A stretch of 63,425 bases of DNA, taken from positions 1 through 63,425 of the forward strand of contig CALUHX010000013.1 in NCBI GenBank assembly GCA_944320555.1, in the 5' to 3' direction. The notes under the pieces were generated by a model. The model ran no database searches. It was not told the DNA's origin and saw only the letters and a program-made list of their open reading frames with translations. Source of the stretch: an uncultured Butyricimonas sp. Lineage in GTDB: Bacteria; Bacteroidota; Bacteroidia; Bacteroidales; Marinifilaceae. Both the position numbers and the translations under genes were made by a program. Positions 17,145 through 26,214 of this stretch are shown piece after piece; the first letter of the stretch is position 1; each line of letters begins with the position of its first letter.

Positions 17145-17252
17145 CTATCATCCCACACCTTCGTTACAGCACCTCTACAGGAACGTTACAGGAACACTCG
17201 CAAGTATTCCTTCACTGTTCCTCAAACAGGGTTGAAAAAAAGGCGCGGGATG
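17145..17252. repeat. 11-bp tandem array between short inverted arms
   Basis: TACAG recurs at 17165, 17176 and 17187, exactly 11 bases apart (units TACAGCACCTC, TACAGGAACGT, TACAGGAACAC). Outer arms TCATCCC (about 17148) and GGGATGA (about 17247) are inverted to each other. The rest of 17025-17345 shows no gene. Confidence 0.5.
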
Positions 17253-17347
17253 ACAACCATAGGAAAAGGCATGGCATACCTTATAATTAAGGTATAAACA
17301 CAAACAACGACAGACGACAGAGAAAAACAACGGAAGCAGAGAAAAGG

Positions 17348-17524
17348 TTTTCCGCTAGTAATAAGCGTACATTAAGCCACTTTTAAGCCATGCCGCGCGA
17401 GCGCGGCGCGATGCGGCGTCGATGGCCGTTCGTCCACGGACGACCACCCACCGGCCCGCCATCGAACCCCAACCGAACATAATGGCTTATTACCCCCTTT
17501 AAACACGCTTATTACTGGCGGAAA
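17348..17524. repeat. large inverted-repeat (hairpin) element, MITE-like
   Basis: The 21-base arms 17348-17368 and 17504-17524 are inverted repeats with one mismatch (TTTTCCGCTAGTAATAAGCGT on the left is the wording, less one base). A second nested pair (TTAAGCCAT against ATGGCTTA) lies inside, around a GC-rich core (17391-17470) with smaller palindromes. It encodes nothing. It resembles a miniature inverted-repeat element or a folded RNA. No target duplication is evident. Confidence 0.5.
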
Positions 17525-17607
17525 AGGGGCTCAAACGTCAACACACCCTAAGGATTTTGTCCATGCCATAAATTTTGTAAACAACGCACACATTACAGCC
17601 CTCATAA

Positions 17608-17639
17608 TTTTACAAACCCAAATCCTTGTCGTATCTTTG
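17608..17639 (+). promoter_or_regulatory. promoter of era
   Basis: TATCTTTG (17632-17639) with a T-rich TTTT at 17608-17611 about 20 bases upstream. The start codon follows 24 bases downstream. Confidence 0.6.
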
Positions 17640-17663
17640 CAAGATATTAACTTTTGAGCCATT

Positions 17664-18548
17664 ATGGAATTTAAAGCAGGTTTTGTCAACATTCTAGGGA
17701 ATCCGAACGTGGGGAAATCCACGCTAATGAATCGGCTGGTGGGAGAACGGTTGTCCATCATCACGAACAAGTCGCAAACGACGCGTCACCGCATCAAGGG
17801 TATCGTAAACGGAGAAAACTATCAGATTATTTTTTCCGACACGCCCGGAGTGGTGAAACCCAGCTACAAAATGCAGGAATACATGCTGGATTTCTCCAAA
17901 TCGGCCATCATCGACGCCGACATCATTTTATACGTGACGGACACCGTGGAAAGCAACGACAAGAATCCGGACTTCATCCAAAAGGTGAACGCGAGCGAGG
18001 CTCCGGTATTGCTTGTCATCAACAAAATCGACCTCACGACACCGGACAAGCTCAACACGCTGTTCGACCGTTGGAAGGAGTTGATCCCCCGCGCTGAAAT
18101 CTTCCCGATATCGGCGACGGAGAACTTCAATGTGGACAACTTATACCAAAGAATCCTGGAACTTCTGCCCGTCGGGGAGCCTTATTTCGGAAAAGACGAC
18201 CTGACCGACATGCCCGCCCGCTTTTTCGTGAACGAGATTATCCGGGAAAAGATTCTGCTGAATTACGAGAAAGAAGTCCCCTATTCCGTGGAGGTCGTGG
18301 TGGAGGAGTTCAAAGAGGACGACAAACGCATCAACATCAGCGCGGTCATCAACGTGGAACGGGAGTCGCAAAAAGGCATCCTGATCGGCAAGCAGGGAGC
18401 CGCGCTCAAAAAAGTGGGAACGGAAGCCAGAAAGGACATCGAGACCTTTTTCGGGAAGAAGGTGTTCCTCAGCCTCTTCGTGAAAGTGCTGAAGGACTGG
18501 CGCAACAAGGAAAACGAATTGAAACAGTTCGGGTATAAACAATTATAA
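17664..18548 (+). CDS. era: GTPase Era
   Basis: Essential Ras-like GTPase that binds the 3' end of 16S rRNA and helps mature the 30S subunit. The 294-residue protein has the P-loop GNPNVGKST (residues 12-20), switch region [19 protein letters not shown] (G3), NKID (G4) and a SAT (G5) motif. A C-terminal KH domain follows, with [20 protein letters not shown] and its GKQGAAL loop. Length is normal. It has its own promoter and is followed after 22 bases by der, a usual pairing of ribosome-assembly GTPases in this order. Confidence 0.97.
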   Translation: MEFKAGFVNILGNPNVGKSTLMNRLVGERLSIITNKSQTTRHRIKGIVNGENYQIIFSDTPGVVKPSYKMQEYMLDFSKSAIIDADIILYVTDTVESNDKNPDFIQKVNASEAPVLLVINKIDLTTPDKLNTLFDRWKELIPRAEIFPISATENFNVDNLYQRILELLPVGEPYFGKDDLTDMPARFFVNEIIREKILLNYEKEVPYSVEVVVEEFKEDDKRINISAVINVERESQKGILIGKQGAALKKVGTEARKDIETFFGKKVFLSLFVKVLKDWRNKENELKQFGYKQL

Positions 18549-18570
18549 AGACAAAAACATTTTACAATCA

Positions 18571-19878
18571 ATGAGTAACATAGTTGCCATAGTAGGACGG
18601 CCAAACGTGGGGAAATCCACTCTGTTCAACCGCTTAATCGGGGGCAGGCAGGCCATTGTGAACGAGGAAAGCGGCGTGACCCGCGACCGGAACTATGGGA
18701 AGTCTTTCTGGAACGGAAAAGAGTTCTCGGTAATCGACACGGGCGGGTACGTGTCAAACAGTTCCGACATTTTCGAGGAGGAAATCAACAAGCAGGTGCT
18801 GCTGGCCATGGACGAGGCGGACGTGATTCTGTTCGTGTGCGACGTGGAGCTGGGAATCACCGATTTGGATCAGAGTTTCGCCAAGTTGCTGCGAAAAGTG
18901 GAGAAACCCACCTACATCGTGGTCAACAAGGTCGACAACAACCAACGGCTTTACGACACGCACGAGTTTTACCGCCTCGGCATAGGCGAGGAATTGTTCC
19001 CGATTTCCTCCATCAACGGCTCCGGGACCGGCGAGTTGCTGGACAAGGTGGTGAGCCATTTCTCGGAGGACACGGTGGAGAACACCGACCACCTGCCCCG
19101 CATCGCCATCGTGGGACGTCCGAACGTGGGGAAATCCTCCACCATCAACGCCTTGCTGGGCACGGAGCGCAACATCGTGACCGAAGTGGCAGGAACCACC
19201 CGCGACAGCCTGGCCACCCGCTACAGGCAATTCGGACACGACTTCCTGCTCGTGGACACAGCCGGGATGAGGAAAAAGGCGAAAGTGAACGAGGACGTGG
19301 AGTTCTATTCCGTGATGCGCTCCGTGCGAGCCATCGAGGACAGCGACGTGTGCATGCTGCTCGTGGACGCCACGCGGGGCATGGAGGCGCAAGACTTGTC
19401 CATATTCCACCTGATCGAACGCAACCACAAGGGCGTCGTCCTGCTGGTCAACAAGTGGGACCTGATTGAGAAAGACAACAAGACGCTGCTCAATTACGAA
19501 AAGGAATTGCGGACAAGAATAGCCCCGTTCTCCGACGTGGACATTTTCTTCACTTCCGCCCTCACGAAACAACGCCTGCTGAAAGCGCTGGAGGCCGCCA
19601 TCCAGGTGTTTGAAAACCGGAAACAAAAAATCAAGACTTCCGAGCTGAACAGAATCATGCTGGAAGAAATCGAGAACTATCCGCCTCCCAGCCTGAAAGG
19701 CAAGTACATCCGCATCAAATACGTGACGCAGCTGCCCACCGCTTATCCGTGTTTCGCGTTTTATTGCAATTTGCCGCAATACGTGAAGGAGCCTTACAAA
19801 CGCTTCCTTGAGAACAAGATACGCGAGCATTGGAATTTCCGGGGAGTGCCCATCGAGATTTTCATGCGCAAAAAGTAA
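18571..19878 (+). CDS. der: ribosome-assembly GTPase Der (EngA)
   Basis: Double-GTPase needed for 50S subunit assembly. The 435-residue protein has two G domains: [11 protein letters not shown] (residues 8-18) with DTGGY and NKVD, and a second [11 protein letters not shown] at about 182-192 with [11 protein letters not shown] and NKWD. The C-terminal KH-like domain ends [11 protein letters not shown]. All G motifs are intact. A long open frame on the opposite strand (18754-19896) is only a shadow of its codon use. Confidence 0.97.
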   Translation: MSNIVAIVGRPNVGKSTLFNRLIGGRQAIVNEESGVTRDRNYGKSFWNGKEFSVIDTGGYVSNSSDIFEEEINKQVLLAMDEADVILFVCDVELGITDLDQSFAKLLRKVEKPTYIVVNKVDNNQRLYDTHEFYRLGIGEELFPISSINGSGTGELLDKVVSHFSEDTVENTDHLPRIAIVGRPNVGKSSTINALLGTERNIVTEVAGTTRDSLATRYRQFGHDFLLVDTAGMRKKAKVNEDVEFYSVMRSVRAIEDSDVCMLLVDATRGMEAQDLSIFHLIERNHKGVVLLVNKWDLIEKDNKTLLNYEKELRTRIAPFSDVDIFFTSALTKQRLLKALEAAIQVFENRKQKIKTSELNRIMLEEIENYPPPSLKGKYIRIKYVTQLPTAYPCFAFYCNLPQYVKEPYKRFLENKIREHWNFRGVPIEIFMRKK

Positions 19879-19913
19879 ACGCGGAGGACGTTCCAAGAGA
19901 AAAAGAGGAGAAC

Positions 19914-20330
19914 ATGGAGAAAAGGACCATTGAACACGAGGGAATCGTGACCAAGGTTGGGGAGGACGGCGTCAGCGTGATGATTCTAAGCCAATCGGCC
20001 TGCGCGTCCTGCCACGCGCGGGGAGCCTGCAGCGTGTCGGAGATGAAGGAAAAAGAGGTGCGGGCTACCCGTCCGGCTTTTCCCGTGAAAGTGGGCGAGC
20101 GGGTGAGAGTGGCCGCCAGCCTGCGAAACGCCATGCTGTCCACGGTGCTCGCCTACGCGGCCCCGTCGGCAGTCATCATCATCTCGCTCGCCGGTCTTTT
20201 GCGGGCAGGCGCGAGCGAGACTCTCGCCGCGCTCGGAGCCCTCGGCCTCACGGCTCTTTATTTTTGCATACTCTATTTATTTAGAGGACATTTCGCCAGG
20301 AAAATAAAATTTGAGATAAAGAGCTTGTAG
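19914..20330 (+). CDS. RseC/SoxR-reducing family membrane protein
   Basis: Small inner-membrane protein of the RseC family, often encoded beside rnf genes and thought to work with Rnf in redox control (in E. coli RseC with Rsx reduces SoxR). The 138 residues have EGIVTKVGEDGVSVMIL, a cysteine set CASCHARGAC (about residues 25-34) and two membrane helices (about 72-92 and 98-118). The start at 19914 is chosen because AGAGGAG stands just before it; an upstream in-frame ATG at 19830 lies inside der. Confidence 0.88.
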   Translation: MEKRTIEHEGIVTKVGEDGVSVMILSQSACASCHARGACSVSEMKEKEVRATRPAFPVKVGERVRVAASLRNAMLSTVLAYAAPSAVIIISLAGLLRAGASETLAALGALGLTALYFCILYLFRGHFARKIKFEIKSL

Positions 20331-20399
20331 AGTGAACAAAAAAATGGTAATTTTACGGGCGTTATATATAACAATAGAGACAAAACGAAGATTTTCTTT

Positions 20400-21263
20400 A
20401 TGACTACTACTATTCTTTTCACTATCATCTCATTATGCCTCATCGGCATCGCGTCGGCCGTGATACTCTATTTCGTGGCTCAAAAATTCAAAGTGGACGA
20501 AGACCCCCGCATTGACATCGTGGAGGAATTGTTGCCGGGAGCCAACTGCGGAGGCTGCGGGAAGCCGGGATGCAGGGGGTTCGCGGAGGCCACGGTGAAA
20601 GCGGACTCGCTGGACGGCTTGTTTTGCCCCGTGGGAGGAGCGGCGACGATGACCAAAATAGCGTCCGCGCTGGGCCGGGAAGTCGTCATGCAAACGCCCA
20701 AAATCGCCGTGGTCCGTTGCAACGGGACGTGCGAGCATCGTCCCCGCACCAGTCACTACGACGGCTACAAATCCTGCGCCGTGGAACATTCCCTTTACCG
20801 GGGAGAGACCGATTGCGCCTACGGATGTCTGGGATGCGGAGACTGCGTGAAAGCCTGCGCCTTCGACGCCATCCGCATGGACGAGAACGGCCTGCCGGCG
20901 GTGGACGAGGAAAAGTGCGTGGCTTGCGGCGCGTGCGTGAAAGCGTGCCCCCGCAACATCATCGAACTGCGCAACCAAGGCCCGAAAGGACGGAGGGTGT
21001 TCGTCTCCTGCGTGAACAAGGACAAGGGAGCAGCCGCCCGGAAAGCCTGCGCCGCAGCCTGCATCGGATGCGGCAAATGCGCGAAAGAATGCCCATTCGG
21101 AGCCATCACCGTGGAGAACAACGTGGCCTACATCGACTTCAACAAATGCCGCCTGTGCCGCAAATGCGTAAGCGCGTGCCCGACACACGCCATCCATGAA
21201 GTGAATTTCCCGGCAAGGAAAATCACGGAAGCGACTCCCGAGGCCTCCACGACGGAAGCATAA
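20400..21263 (+). CDS. rnfB: Rnf complex subunit RnfB (Fe-S ferredoxin subunit)
   Basis: Electron-entry subunit of the Rnf ferredoxin:NAD+ oxidoreductase, which couples this transfer to Na+ or H+ export. One N-terminal helix anchors it. Then comes the Fe-S domain GANCGGCGKPGCRGFAEA (about residues 49-66) and four CxxCxxCxxxC clusters: CLGCGDCVKAC, CVACGACVKAC, CIGCGKCAKEC and CRLCRKCVSAC. At 287 residues it is the long form common in Bacteroidales. It opens the rnfBCDGEA operon. Confidence 0.96.
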   Translation: MTTTILFTIISLCLIGIASAVILYFVAQKFKVDEDPRIDIVEELLPGANCGGCGKPGCRGFAEATVKADSLDGLFCPVGGAATMTKIASALGREVVMQTPKIAVVRCNGTCEHRPRTSHYDGYKSCAVEHSLYRGETDCAYGCLGCGDCVKACAFDAIRMDENGLPAVDEEKCVACGACVKACPRNIIELRNQGPKGRRVFVSCVNKDKGAAARKACAAACIGCGKCAKECPFGAITVENNVAYIDFNKCRLCRKCVSACPTHAIHEVNFPARKITEATPEASTTEA

Positions 21264-21272
21264 ACAGCGAAC

Positions 21273-22643
21273 ATGATTAAGAAACCACTAAAATATAACA
21301 CAGTGCTTAAAACTTTCAAAATAGGAGGTGTACATCCACCGGAGAACAAATTGTCGGCACAGGCGCCCATTTCGGTCCTGCCCCTGCCCGAACAAGTGAT
21401 TATACCTCTATCCCAGCATATCGGGGCGCCCGCCATCCCGACGGTGAAAAAGGGAGACCGCGTGAAAGCGGGACAACTTATCGGACAAGCCGCCGGATTC
21501 ATTTCGGCCAACATTCACAGTTCCGTGTCGGGAACCGTCGTGGGCATTGACTCCGTCACGGACGCCAGCGGATACGCCCGCCCGTCGGTCATCATCAAAG
21601 TCGAGGGCGACGAATGGGAGGACACCGTGCTGGAGAAAGCCGAGGCGAAAAAGCCCGGCGATTATTCCAAAGAAGAAATCATCAAAGCCATCGCCGCGGC
21701 AGGAATCGTGGGCATGGGCGGAGCGACATTCCCCACGCAAGTGAAATTGTCGCCTCCTCCGGGAAACAAAGCGGAAACGCTCATCGTCAACGGAGTGGAA
21801 TGTGAGCCCTACCTGACCGCCGACCACAGGTTGATGCTGGAACACGGAGAGGAACTCATGACCGGCGTGCAACTCATCATGAGAGCCCTTGACGTGCGAC
21901 GGGCCGTGGTGGGAATCGAGAACAACAAACGGGACGCCATAGAGCTTCTCACCCGTCTCGCCGCCCAAATTCCGGGTGTCGAGGTGTGTCCACTGAAAGT
22001 AAGGTACCCGCAAGGGGGCGAGAAACAATTGATCAAAGCCGTCACGGGCAAATCGGTCCCCTCGGGAGGACTGCCCATAGCCGTGGGGGCGGTGGTTCAA
22101 AACGTGGGGACAGTGTACGCCGTATACGAAGCCGTGATGAAACACAAACCCCTCGTGGAACGCGTCGTGACGGTCACGGGCAAAGCGGTAAAGAATCCGG
22201 GGAACTACCTCTGCCGCATCGGCACCCCGATCTCCAAGTTGATAGAGGCCGCGGGAGGCATGCCGGAGGACACGGGGAAAGTCATCAGCGGCGGACCCAT
22301 GATGGGGAAAGCCGTGATGAGCACGGAAATCGCCGTGACGAAAGGGACAAGCGGCGTTTTGCTCATGCGGGAGAACGAGTCGAGACGCCCCGCCTACCGC
22401 AATTGCATCCGCTGCGCCAAATGCGTGAGCGCGTGCCCGATGGGGCTGGAGCCGTTCCGGCTGATGCTGCTGAGCGAGCAAGGATTGACAGAAACGTTGG
22501 AGCAGGAAAGGGTGATGGATTGCATCGAATGCGGCTCATGCAGCTTCACGTGTCCCGCCCACCGGCCGCTGCTCGATTTAATCCGCTTGGGCAAAAACAG
22601 AACAGGACAAATGATACGAGCCCGCAAGGCTAAAAACCAATAG
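21273..22643 (+). CDS. rnfC: Rnf complex subunit RnfC
   Basis: Peripheral NADH- and FMN-binding subunit with two [4Fe-4S] clusters. The 456 residues show the N-terminal barrel-type region, the nucleotide/flavin site GMGGATFPTQVK and VECEPYLTADH (about residues 148-190), and near the end CIRCAKCVSACPMGL and CIECGSCSFTCPAHRP. It begins 9 bases after rnfB, inside the operon. Confidence 0.96.
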   Translation: MIKKPLKYNTVLKTFKIGGVHPPENKLSAQAPISVLPLPEQVIIPLSQHIGAPAIPTVKKGDRVKAGQLIGQAAGFISANIHSSVSGTVVGIDSVTDASGYARPSVIIKVEGDEWEDTVLEKAEAKKPGDYSKEEIIKAIAAAGIVGMGGATFPTQVKLSPPPGNKAETLIVNGVECEPYLTADHRLMLEHGEELMTGVQLIMRALDVRRAVVGIENNKRDAIELLTRLAAQIPGVEVCPLKVRYPQGGEKQLIKAVTGKSVPSGGLPIAVGAVVQNVGTVYAVYEAVMKHKPLVERVVTVTGKAVKNPGNYLCRIGTPISKLIEAAGGMPEDTGKVISGGPMMGKAVMSTEIAVTKGTSGVLLMRENESRRPAYRNCIRCAKCVSACPMGLEPFRLMLLSEQGLTETLEQERVMDCIECGSCSFTCPAHRPLLDLIRLGKNRTGQMIRARKAKNQ

Positions 22644-22661
22644 ACTTAAAGACTGTTACTT

Positions 22662-23675
22662 ATGAGCAATTTAACCATGTCACTTTCCCCCCACATCCAC
22701 AACGGGGACTCGGTAGAAAAAAACATGTACGGGGTTTTGATCGCCCTTATTCCGGCATTCATCTGCTCCGTGATTTTCTTCGGCTGGGGGGCCATCATTG
22801 TCACAGCCGTTTCCGTGGCGGCCTGTCTTATCTTTGAATATCTGATACAAAAATACCTGCTTCGGCAAAACCCGACGATATGGGACGGTTCCGCCATCAT
22901 CACAGGAGTCCTGCTGGCGTTCAACCTCCCGGTGAGCATTCCCCTGTGGATTGTGGCCATCGGCGCCTTGGTGGCCATCGGCGTGGGCAAAATGAGTTTC
23001 GGAGGCTTGGGGAACAACATTTTCAATCCCGCCTTGGTGGGACGCGTGTTCCTTTTGATTTCATTCCCCGTGCAAATGACCACCTGGCCCACCCCGCAAG
23101 GATTCGCCACGACGGACGCCGTGACGGGAGCCACGCCGCTGGCCATCGTCAAAGCGGCATTGGCCTCGAACGGCACCGAAGCCGCGTCGGGAGCGACGGC
23201 CCAAGGGCCGCAAAGCGTGAGCGAGATTCTCGCCGCCCACGGCATAACCGTCCCGGACATGCTTTACGGCAACATGGGGGGGAGCTTGGGCGAAGTGGCC
23301 GCCATCGCCCTATTAATCGGCTTCGCGTACATGCTGCTCCGCAAGATTATCACGTGGCACATTCCCGTGGCGATTTTCGCGACGGTAATCGTCTTTACCG
23401 GCATCCTGCACCTCGCGAATCCAGAACAATTCGCAGGCCCGCTTTTCCACCTGTTCACGGGAGGTTTGATGCTTGGAGCCATATTCATGGCCACGGACTA
23501 TGTCACCTCTCCCATGACTCACAAGGGAATGTGGATATACGGAATAGGAATCGGTGTCCTCACGGTGCTCATCCGGGTGTTCGGTTCCTATCCGGAAGGA
23601 ATGTCTTTTGCCATTCTTATCATGAACGGGCTTACGCCATTGATCAACCGTTGCTGTAAACCCCAAAAGTTTTAA
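22662..23675 (+). CDS. rnfD: Rnf complex subunit RnfD (flavinylated membrane subunit)
   Basis: Integral membrane subunit of 337 residues with about nine helices. It carries a covalently bound FMN: the attachment threonine is T158 in TDAVTGATPLA. FGGLGNNIFNPALVGRVF and FMATDYVTSPMTHKG are conserved family stretches. It sits 18 bases downstream of rnfC. Confidence 0.95.
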   Translation: MSNLTMSLSPHIHNGDSVEKNMYGVLIALIPAFICSVIFFGWGAIIVTAVSVAACLIFEYLIQKYLLRQNPTIWDGSAIITGVLLAFNLPVSIPLWIVAIGALVAIGVGKMSFGGLGNNIFNPALVGRVFLLISFPVQMTTWPTPQGFATTDAVTGATPLAIVKAALASNGTEAASGATAQGPQSVSEILAAHGITVPDMLYGNMGGSLGEVAAIALLIGFAYMLLRKIITWHIPVAIFATVIVFTGILHLANPEQFAGPLFHLFTGGLMLGAIFMATDYVTSPMTHKGMWIYGIGIGVLTVLIRVFGSYPEGMSFAILIMNGLTPLINRCCKPQKF

Positions 23676-23696
23676 CCTCTTTAAAACAAGCAGAAG

Positions 23697-24281
23697 ATGG
23701 GAAAAAAATTAGAATCGAATTTCAGAAACATGGTTTTGGTGTTATTCGTGGTGACATTCGTGGCGTCGGCGGCAGTAGGCGTCGTCAACACGCTCACCGC
23801 GGACAAGATAGCCCAAGCTCAGCAAGACAAACAGGTAGAGGCCATCCGGCAAGTGGTGGCGCCATTTGACAACGACCCGCTGACAGAGGCGGACACCGTG
23901 GGCACTCCCGACGGGGGCGAACTGGTGTTTTTCCCCGCCACCAAGAACGGAGAGCCGGTAGGGACCGCCGTGAAGACTTATTCAAACAACGGATTCAGCG
24001 GATTCATTTCCATCATGGTCGGCTTCAATCCGGACGGCAGCATTTACAATTATTCCGTTTTGGAACACAAAGAGACTCCGGGATTAGGCTCAAAGATGGG
24101 CGAATGGTTCGTGAAAGGAGCCAAAGGCGACGTCACGGGCAAGACTCCGGGAACGGCAGGATTGCAAGTAAGCAAAGACGGCGGCGACGTGGACGCCATA
24201 ACGGCGGCCACCATCTCGTCAAGAGCTTTCCTCGACGCCATAAACCGCGCCTCCAAAGCGTTAGCAGAAAAACAGAAGTAG
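23697..24281 (+). CDS. rnfG: Rnf complex subunit RnfG (FMN-binding)
   Basis: Membrane-anchored periplasmic flavoprotein, 194 residues, with one N-terminal helix (about 11-33). The FMN-binding domain ends with the flavinylation site DAITAATISSRA (attachment threonine T172). HKETPGLGSKM is the usual conserved turn. It passes electrons between RnfD and the rest of the complex. Operon position and length are normal. Confidence 0.95.
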   Translation: MGKKLESNFRNMVLVLFVVTFVASAAVGVVNTLTADKIAQAQQDKQVEAIRQVVAPFDNDPLTEADTVGTPDGGELVFFPATKNGEPVGTAVKTYSNNGFSGFISIMVGFNPDGSIYNYSVLEHKETPGLGSKMGEWFVKGAKGDVTGKTPGTAGLQVSKDGGDVDAITAATISSRAFLDAINRASKALAEKQK

Positions 24282-24302
24282 AACAATTGGAACATATAAG
24301 AT

Positions 24303-24890
24303 ATGAATAACTGGCAAAATTTCACCAAAGGCTTCTTAAAAGAGAACCCGACCTTTGTCCTGTTGCTTGGCATGTGCCCCACGCTCGCCGTGACGACATC
24401 CGCCATAAACGGGTTAGGAATGGGGTTGGCGACCGCGTTCGTGCTTACCCTTTCCAACCTCGCCATTTCATTAGTCGCGAATCTGATTCCGGACAAAATC
24501 CGAATCCCTGGCTTCATTGTCATCATCGCCGCCTTCGTGACGGTGGTGGACATGTGCATGGCCGCCTATATCCCGTCGCTTCACGCCGCCCTGGGAGTGT
24601 TCATCCCGTTGATCGTGGTGAACTGCATCGTGTTGGGACGCGCCGAGGCTTTCGCCTCCAAAAACAAGGCCATTCCTTCCATGCTGGACGGACTGGGCAT
24701 CGGGTTGGGATTCACGATGGCCTTGACGCTTTTGGGAGGAATCCGGGAATTGCTGGGAAGCGGAAAGATTTTCAATCTTCCCGTGTACAGCGACAATTAC
24801 GGGATGCTGGCGTTCGTGCTCGCCCCCGGAGCGTTTATCGTGCTGGGATATCTGATCGCCCTCATCAACCATCTCCGCAAAACCAATTAA
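24303..24890 (+). CDS. rnfE: Rnf complex subunit RnfE
   Basis: Integral membrane subunit, 195 residues and about six helices, starting NFTKGFLKENPTFVLLLGMC. It is homologous to RnfA and pairs with it in the membrane core, where the cysteines at helix ends (GMCP, VVNCIVLGRAEAFA) hold the intramembrane Fe-S centre. Confidence 0.95.
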   Translation: MNNWQNFTKGFLKENPTFVLLLGMCPTLAVTTSAINGLGMGLATAFVLTLSNLAISLVANLIPDKIRIPGFIVIIAAFVTVVDMCMAAYIPSLHAALGVFIPLIVVNCIVLGRAEAFASKNKAIPSMLDGLGIGLGFTMALTLLGGIRELLGSGKIFNLPVYSDNYGMLAFVLAPGAFIVLGYLIALINHLRKTN

Positions 24891-24915
24891 CAAGCAAACG
24901 TAAACAAAAAGCATT

Positions 24916-25488
24916 ATGGAATACGTATTCATATTTATCACAGCCGTATTTGTCAACAACATCGTGCTGGCCCAGTTCCTCGGAATCTGTCCGTTCCTTG
25001 GTGTGTCGAAAAGCGTGCCCACCGCCCTTGGCATGACAGGCGCGGTAACGTTCGTGATGGTCCTTTCGACGCTGGTGACGTTTATCGTGCAAAAGACCGT
25101 GCTCGACCCGCTCAACATCGGGTTCATGCAGACAATCACGTTTATTCTCATCATCGCGGCACTCGTGCAAATGGTGGAAATCATCCTGAAGAAGGTAAGC
25201 CCGGCGCTTTATCAGGCACTGGGAGTGTTCCTCCCGTTGATCACCACGAACTGTACCGTACTGGGAGTGGCCATCATGGTGATTCAAAAAGATTACAACC
25301 TGCTGGAGTCCATCGTCTTCGCAGCCTCCACCGCAATTGGATACGGACTGGCCCTGACAATCTTCGCCGGCATCCGGGAGCAACTGGCCCTCACATCCAT
25401 TCCCGCAGGAATGAAAGGCACCCCCATCGCCCTGATCACAGCCGGCCTTTTAGCCATGGCCTTCATGGGCTTCTCCGGCATGGTGTGA
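24916..25488 (+). CDS. rnfA: Rnf complex subunit RnfA
   Basis: Six-helix membrane subunit, 190 residues, starting MEYVFIFITAVFVNNIVLAQ. It has the paired cysteine sites LGICPFLGV and TTNCTVLGVA, which with those of RnfE bind the intramembrane iron-sulfur centre. It is the last gene of the operon and runs into a strong hairpin terminator. Confidence 0.95.
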   Translation: MEYVFIFITAVFVNNIVLAQFLGICPFLGVSKSVPTALGMTGAVTFVMVLSTLVTFIVQKTVLDPLNIGFMQTITFILIIAALVQMVEIILKKVSPALYQALGVFLPLITTNCTVLGVAIMVIQKDYNLLESIVFAASTAIGYGLALTIFAGIREQLALTSIPAGMKGTPIALITAGLLAMAFMGFSGMV

Positions 25489-25494
25489 AACAAC

Positions 25495-25534
25495 ATAATG
25501 GGGGGGATAGCCCCAAAAACATCCTCCCCATTAT
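25495..25534. terminator. two-way intrinsic terminator between rnfA and the sigma-factor gene
   Basis: Inverted arms 25495-25508 and 25521-25534 pair over 14 bases with one mismatch around a 12-base loop. The genes converge here, so it can end both transcripts. Confidence 0.8.
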
Positions 25535-25538
25535 AACA

Positions 25539-26129
25539 TCAACTCCAAATCGCACAGCGAGCGACCTTTTCTATCTTGAAAAAATCCCAATAAGCGAGAA
25601 GCGGTCCCAGTTTTTTCTTCAATATCTGTTTTCCCCGCTTTTTATAGCTTTTCACAGAGTCCACCGACAAGCCCAACACGCTTGCTATTTCCTCATTCGA
25701 TTTCCCCTCAAGGACCAAATCAAACACTTGACGCAAAGGATCGGGAAATTCCTTACACGTCTTATGCATAATAGCATACACCTCTTCCTCTATAATAGCA
25801 TCCAAGAAAAAATCATGCTCCTGCCTTGCGGAAGCATCGTTCAAATAATTAAGTTCCGCCCTTTTATGCTCCAAATAATTTAAACAACGATTCTTAATGG
25901 ACACATAAAAAAAAGACTTGAAGCTTTCCAAACTTTTAAACAAACGCCGAGAAGCATAACATTCAAATATAACCTCATGAACGATATCCTCGCAAACAGC
26001 AGCGTCAGGCACATACTTCATGGCAAAATGAGCAAACAACTGATAATAGTGCTCAAAGAAAAACTTATATGCCTGTTCATCTCCGGCACAAAAACTTTTC
26101 AACCATGCTTCTTCAGAGTCGTTTACCAT
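25539..26129 (-). CDS. ECF RNA polymerase sigma-70 factor
   Basis: Alternative sigma factor for the adjacent nutrient-uptake locus, expected to be held by the FecR-type anti-sigma encoded divergently at 26215. It has region 2 (EQAYKFFFEHYYQLFAHFAM, then EDIVHEVIFECYASRRLF) and region 4 (FPDPLRQVFDLVLEGKSNEE followed by VLGLSVDSVKSYKKRGKQIL helix-turn-helix). The in-frame ATG at 26174 lies upstream of the promoter -7 box, so the second ATG at 26129 is chosen, giving 196 residues. Overproduction or release by a SusC signal would switch on the susCD genes. Confidence 0.92.
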   Translation of the reverse strand: MVNDSEEAWLKSFCAGDEQAYKFFFEHYYQLFAHFAMKYVPDAAVCEDIVHEVIFECYASRRLFKSLESFKSFFYVSIKNRCLNYLEHKRAELNYLNDASARQEHDFFLDAIIEEEVYAIMHKTCKEFPDPLRQVFDLVLEGKSNEEIASVLGLSVDSVKSYKKRGKQILKKKLGPLLAYWDFFKIEKVARCAIWS

Positions 26130-26150
26130 AACATCAATATTTTGTCCGCA

Positions 26151-26158
26151 CAAATATA
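26151..26158 (-). promoter_or_regulatory. -7 box of the sigma-factor gene
   Basis: TATATTTG on the minus strand, 21 bases before the chosen start codon. The -33 region has no clear TTTG. Confidence 0.5.
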
Positions 26159-26214
26159 AGGATTCGTCTGACACTTTTTAGACCCCATCCTGTTTTATTA
26201 AAAAATTACACAAG

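Noticed and set aside
16970-17290. A 106-codon frame in the capsule promoter region
   Set aside because: It has no protein-like pattern, overlaps the putative recombination site and the 11-bp array, and has no start signal.
18754-19896. A 380-codon frame opposite der
   Set aside because: It is antisense to an intact essential GTPase gene and has no start signals of its own.
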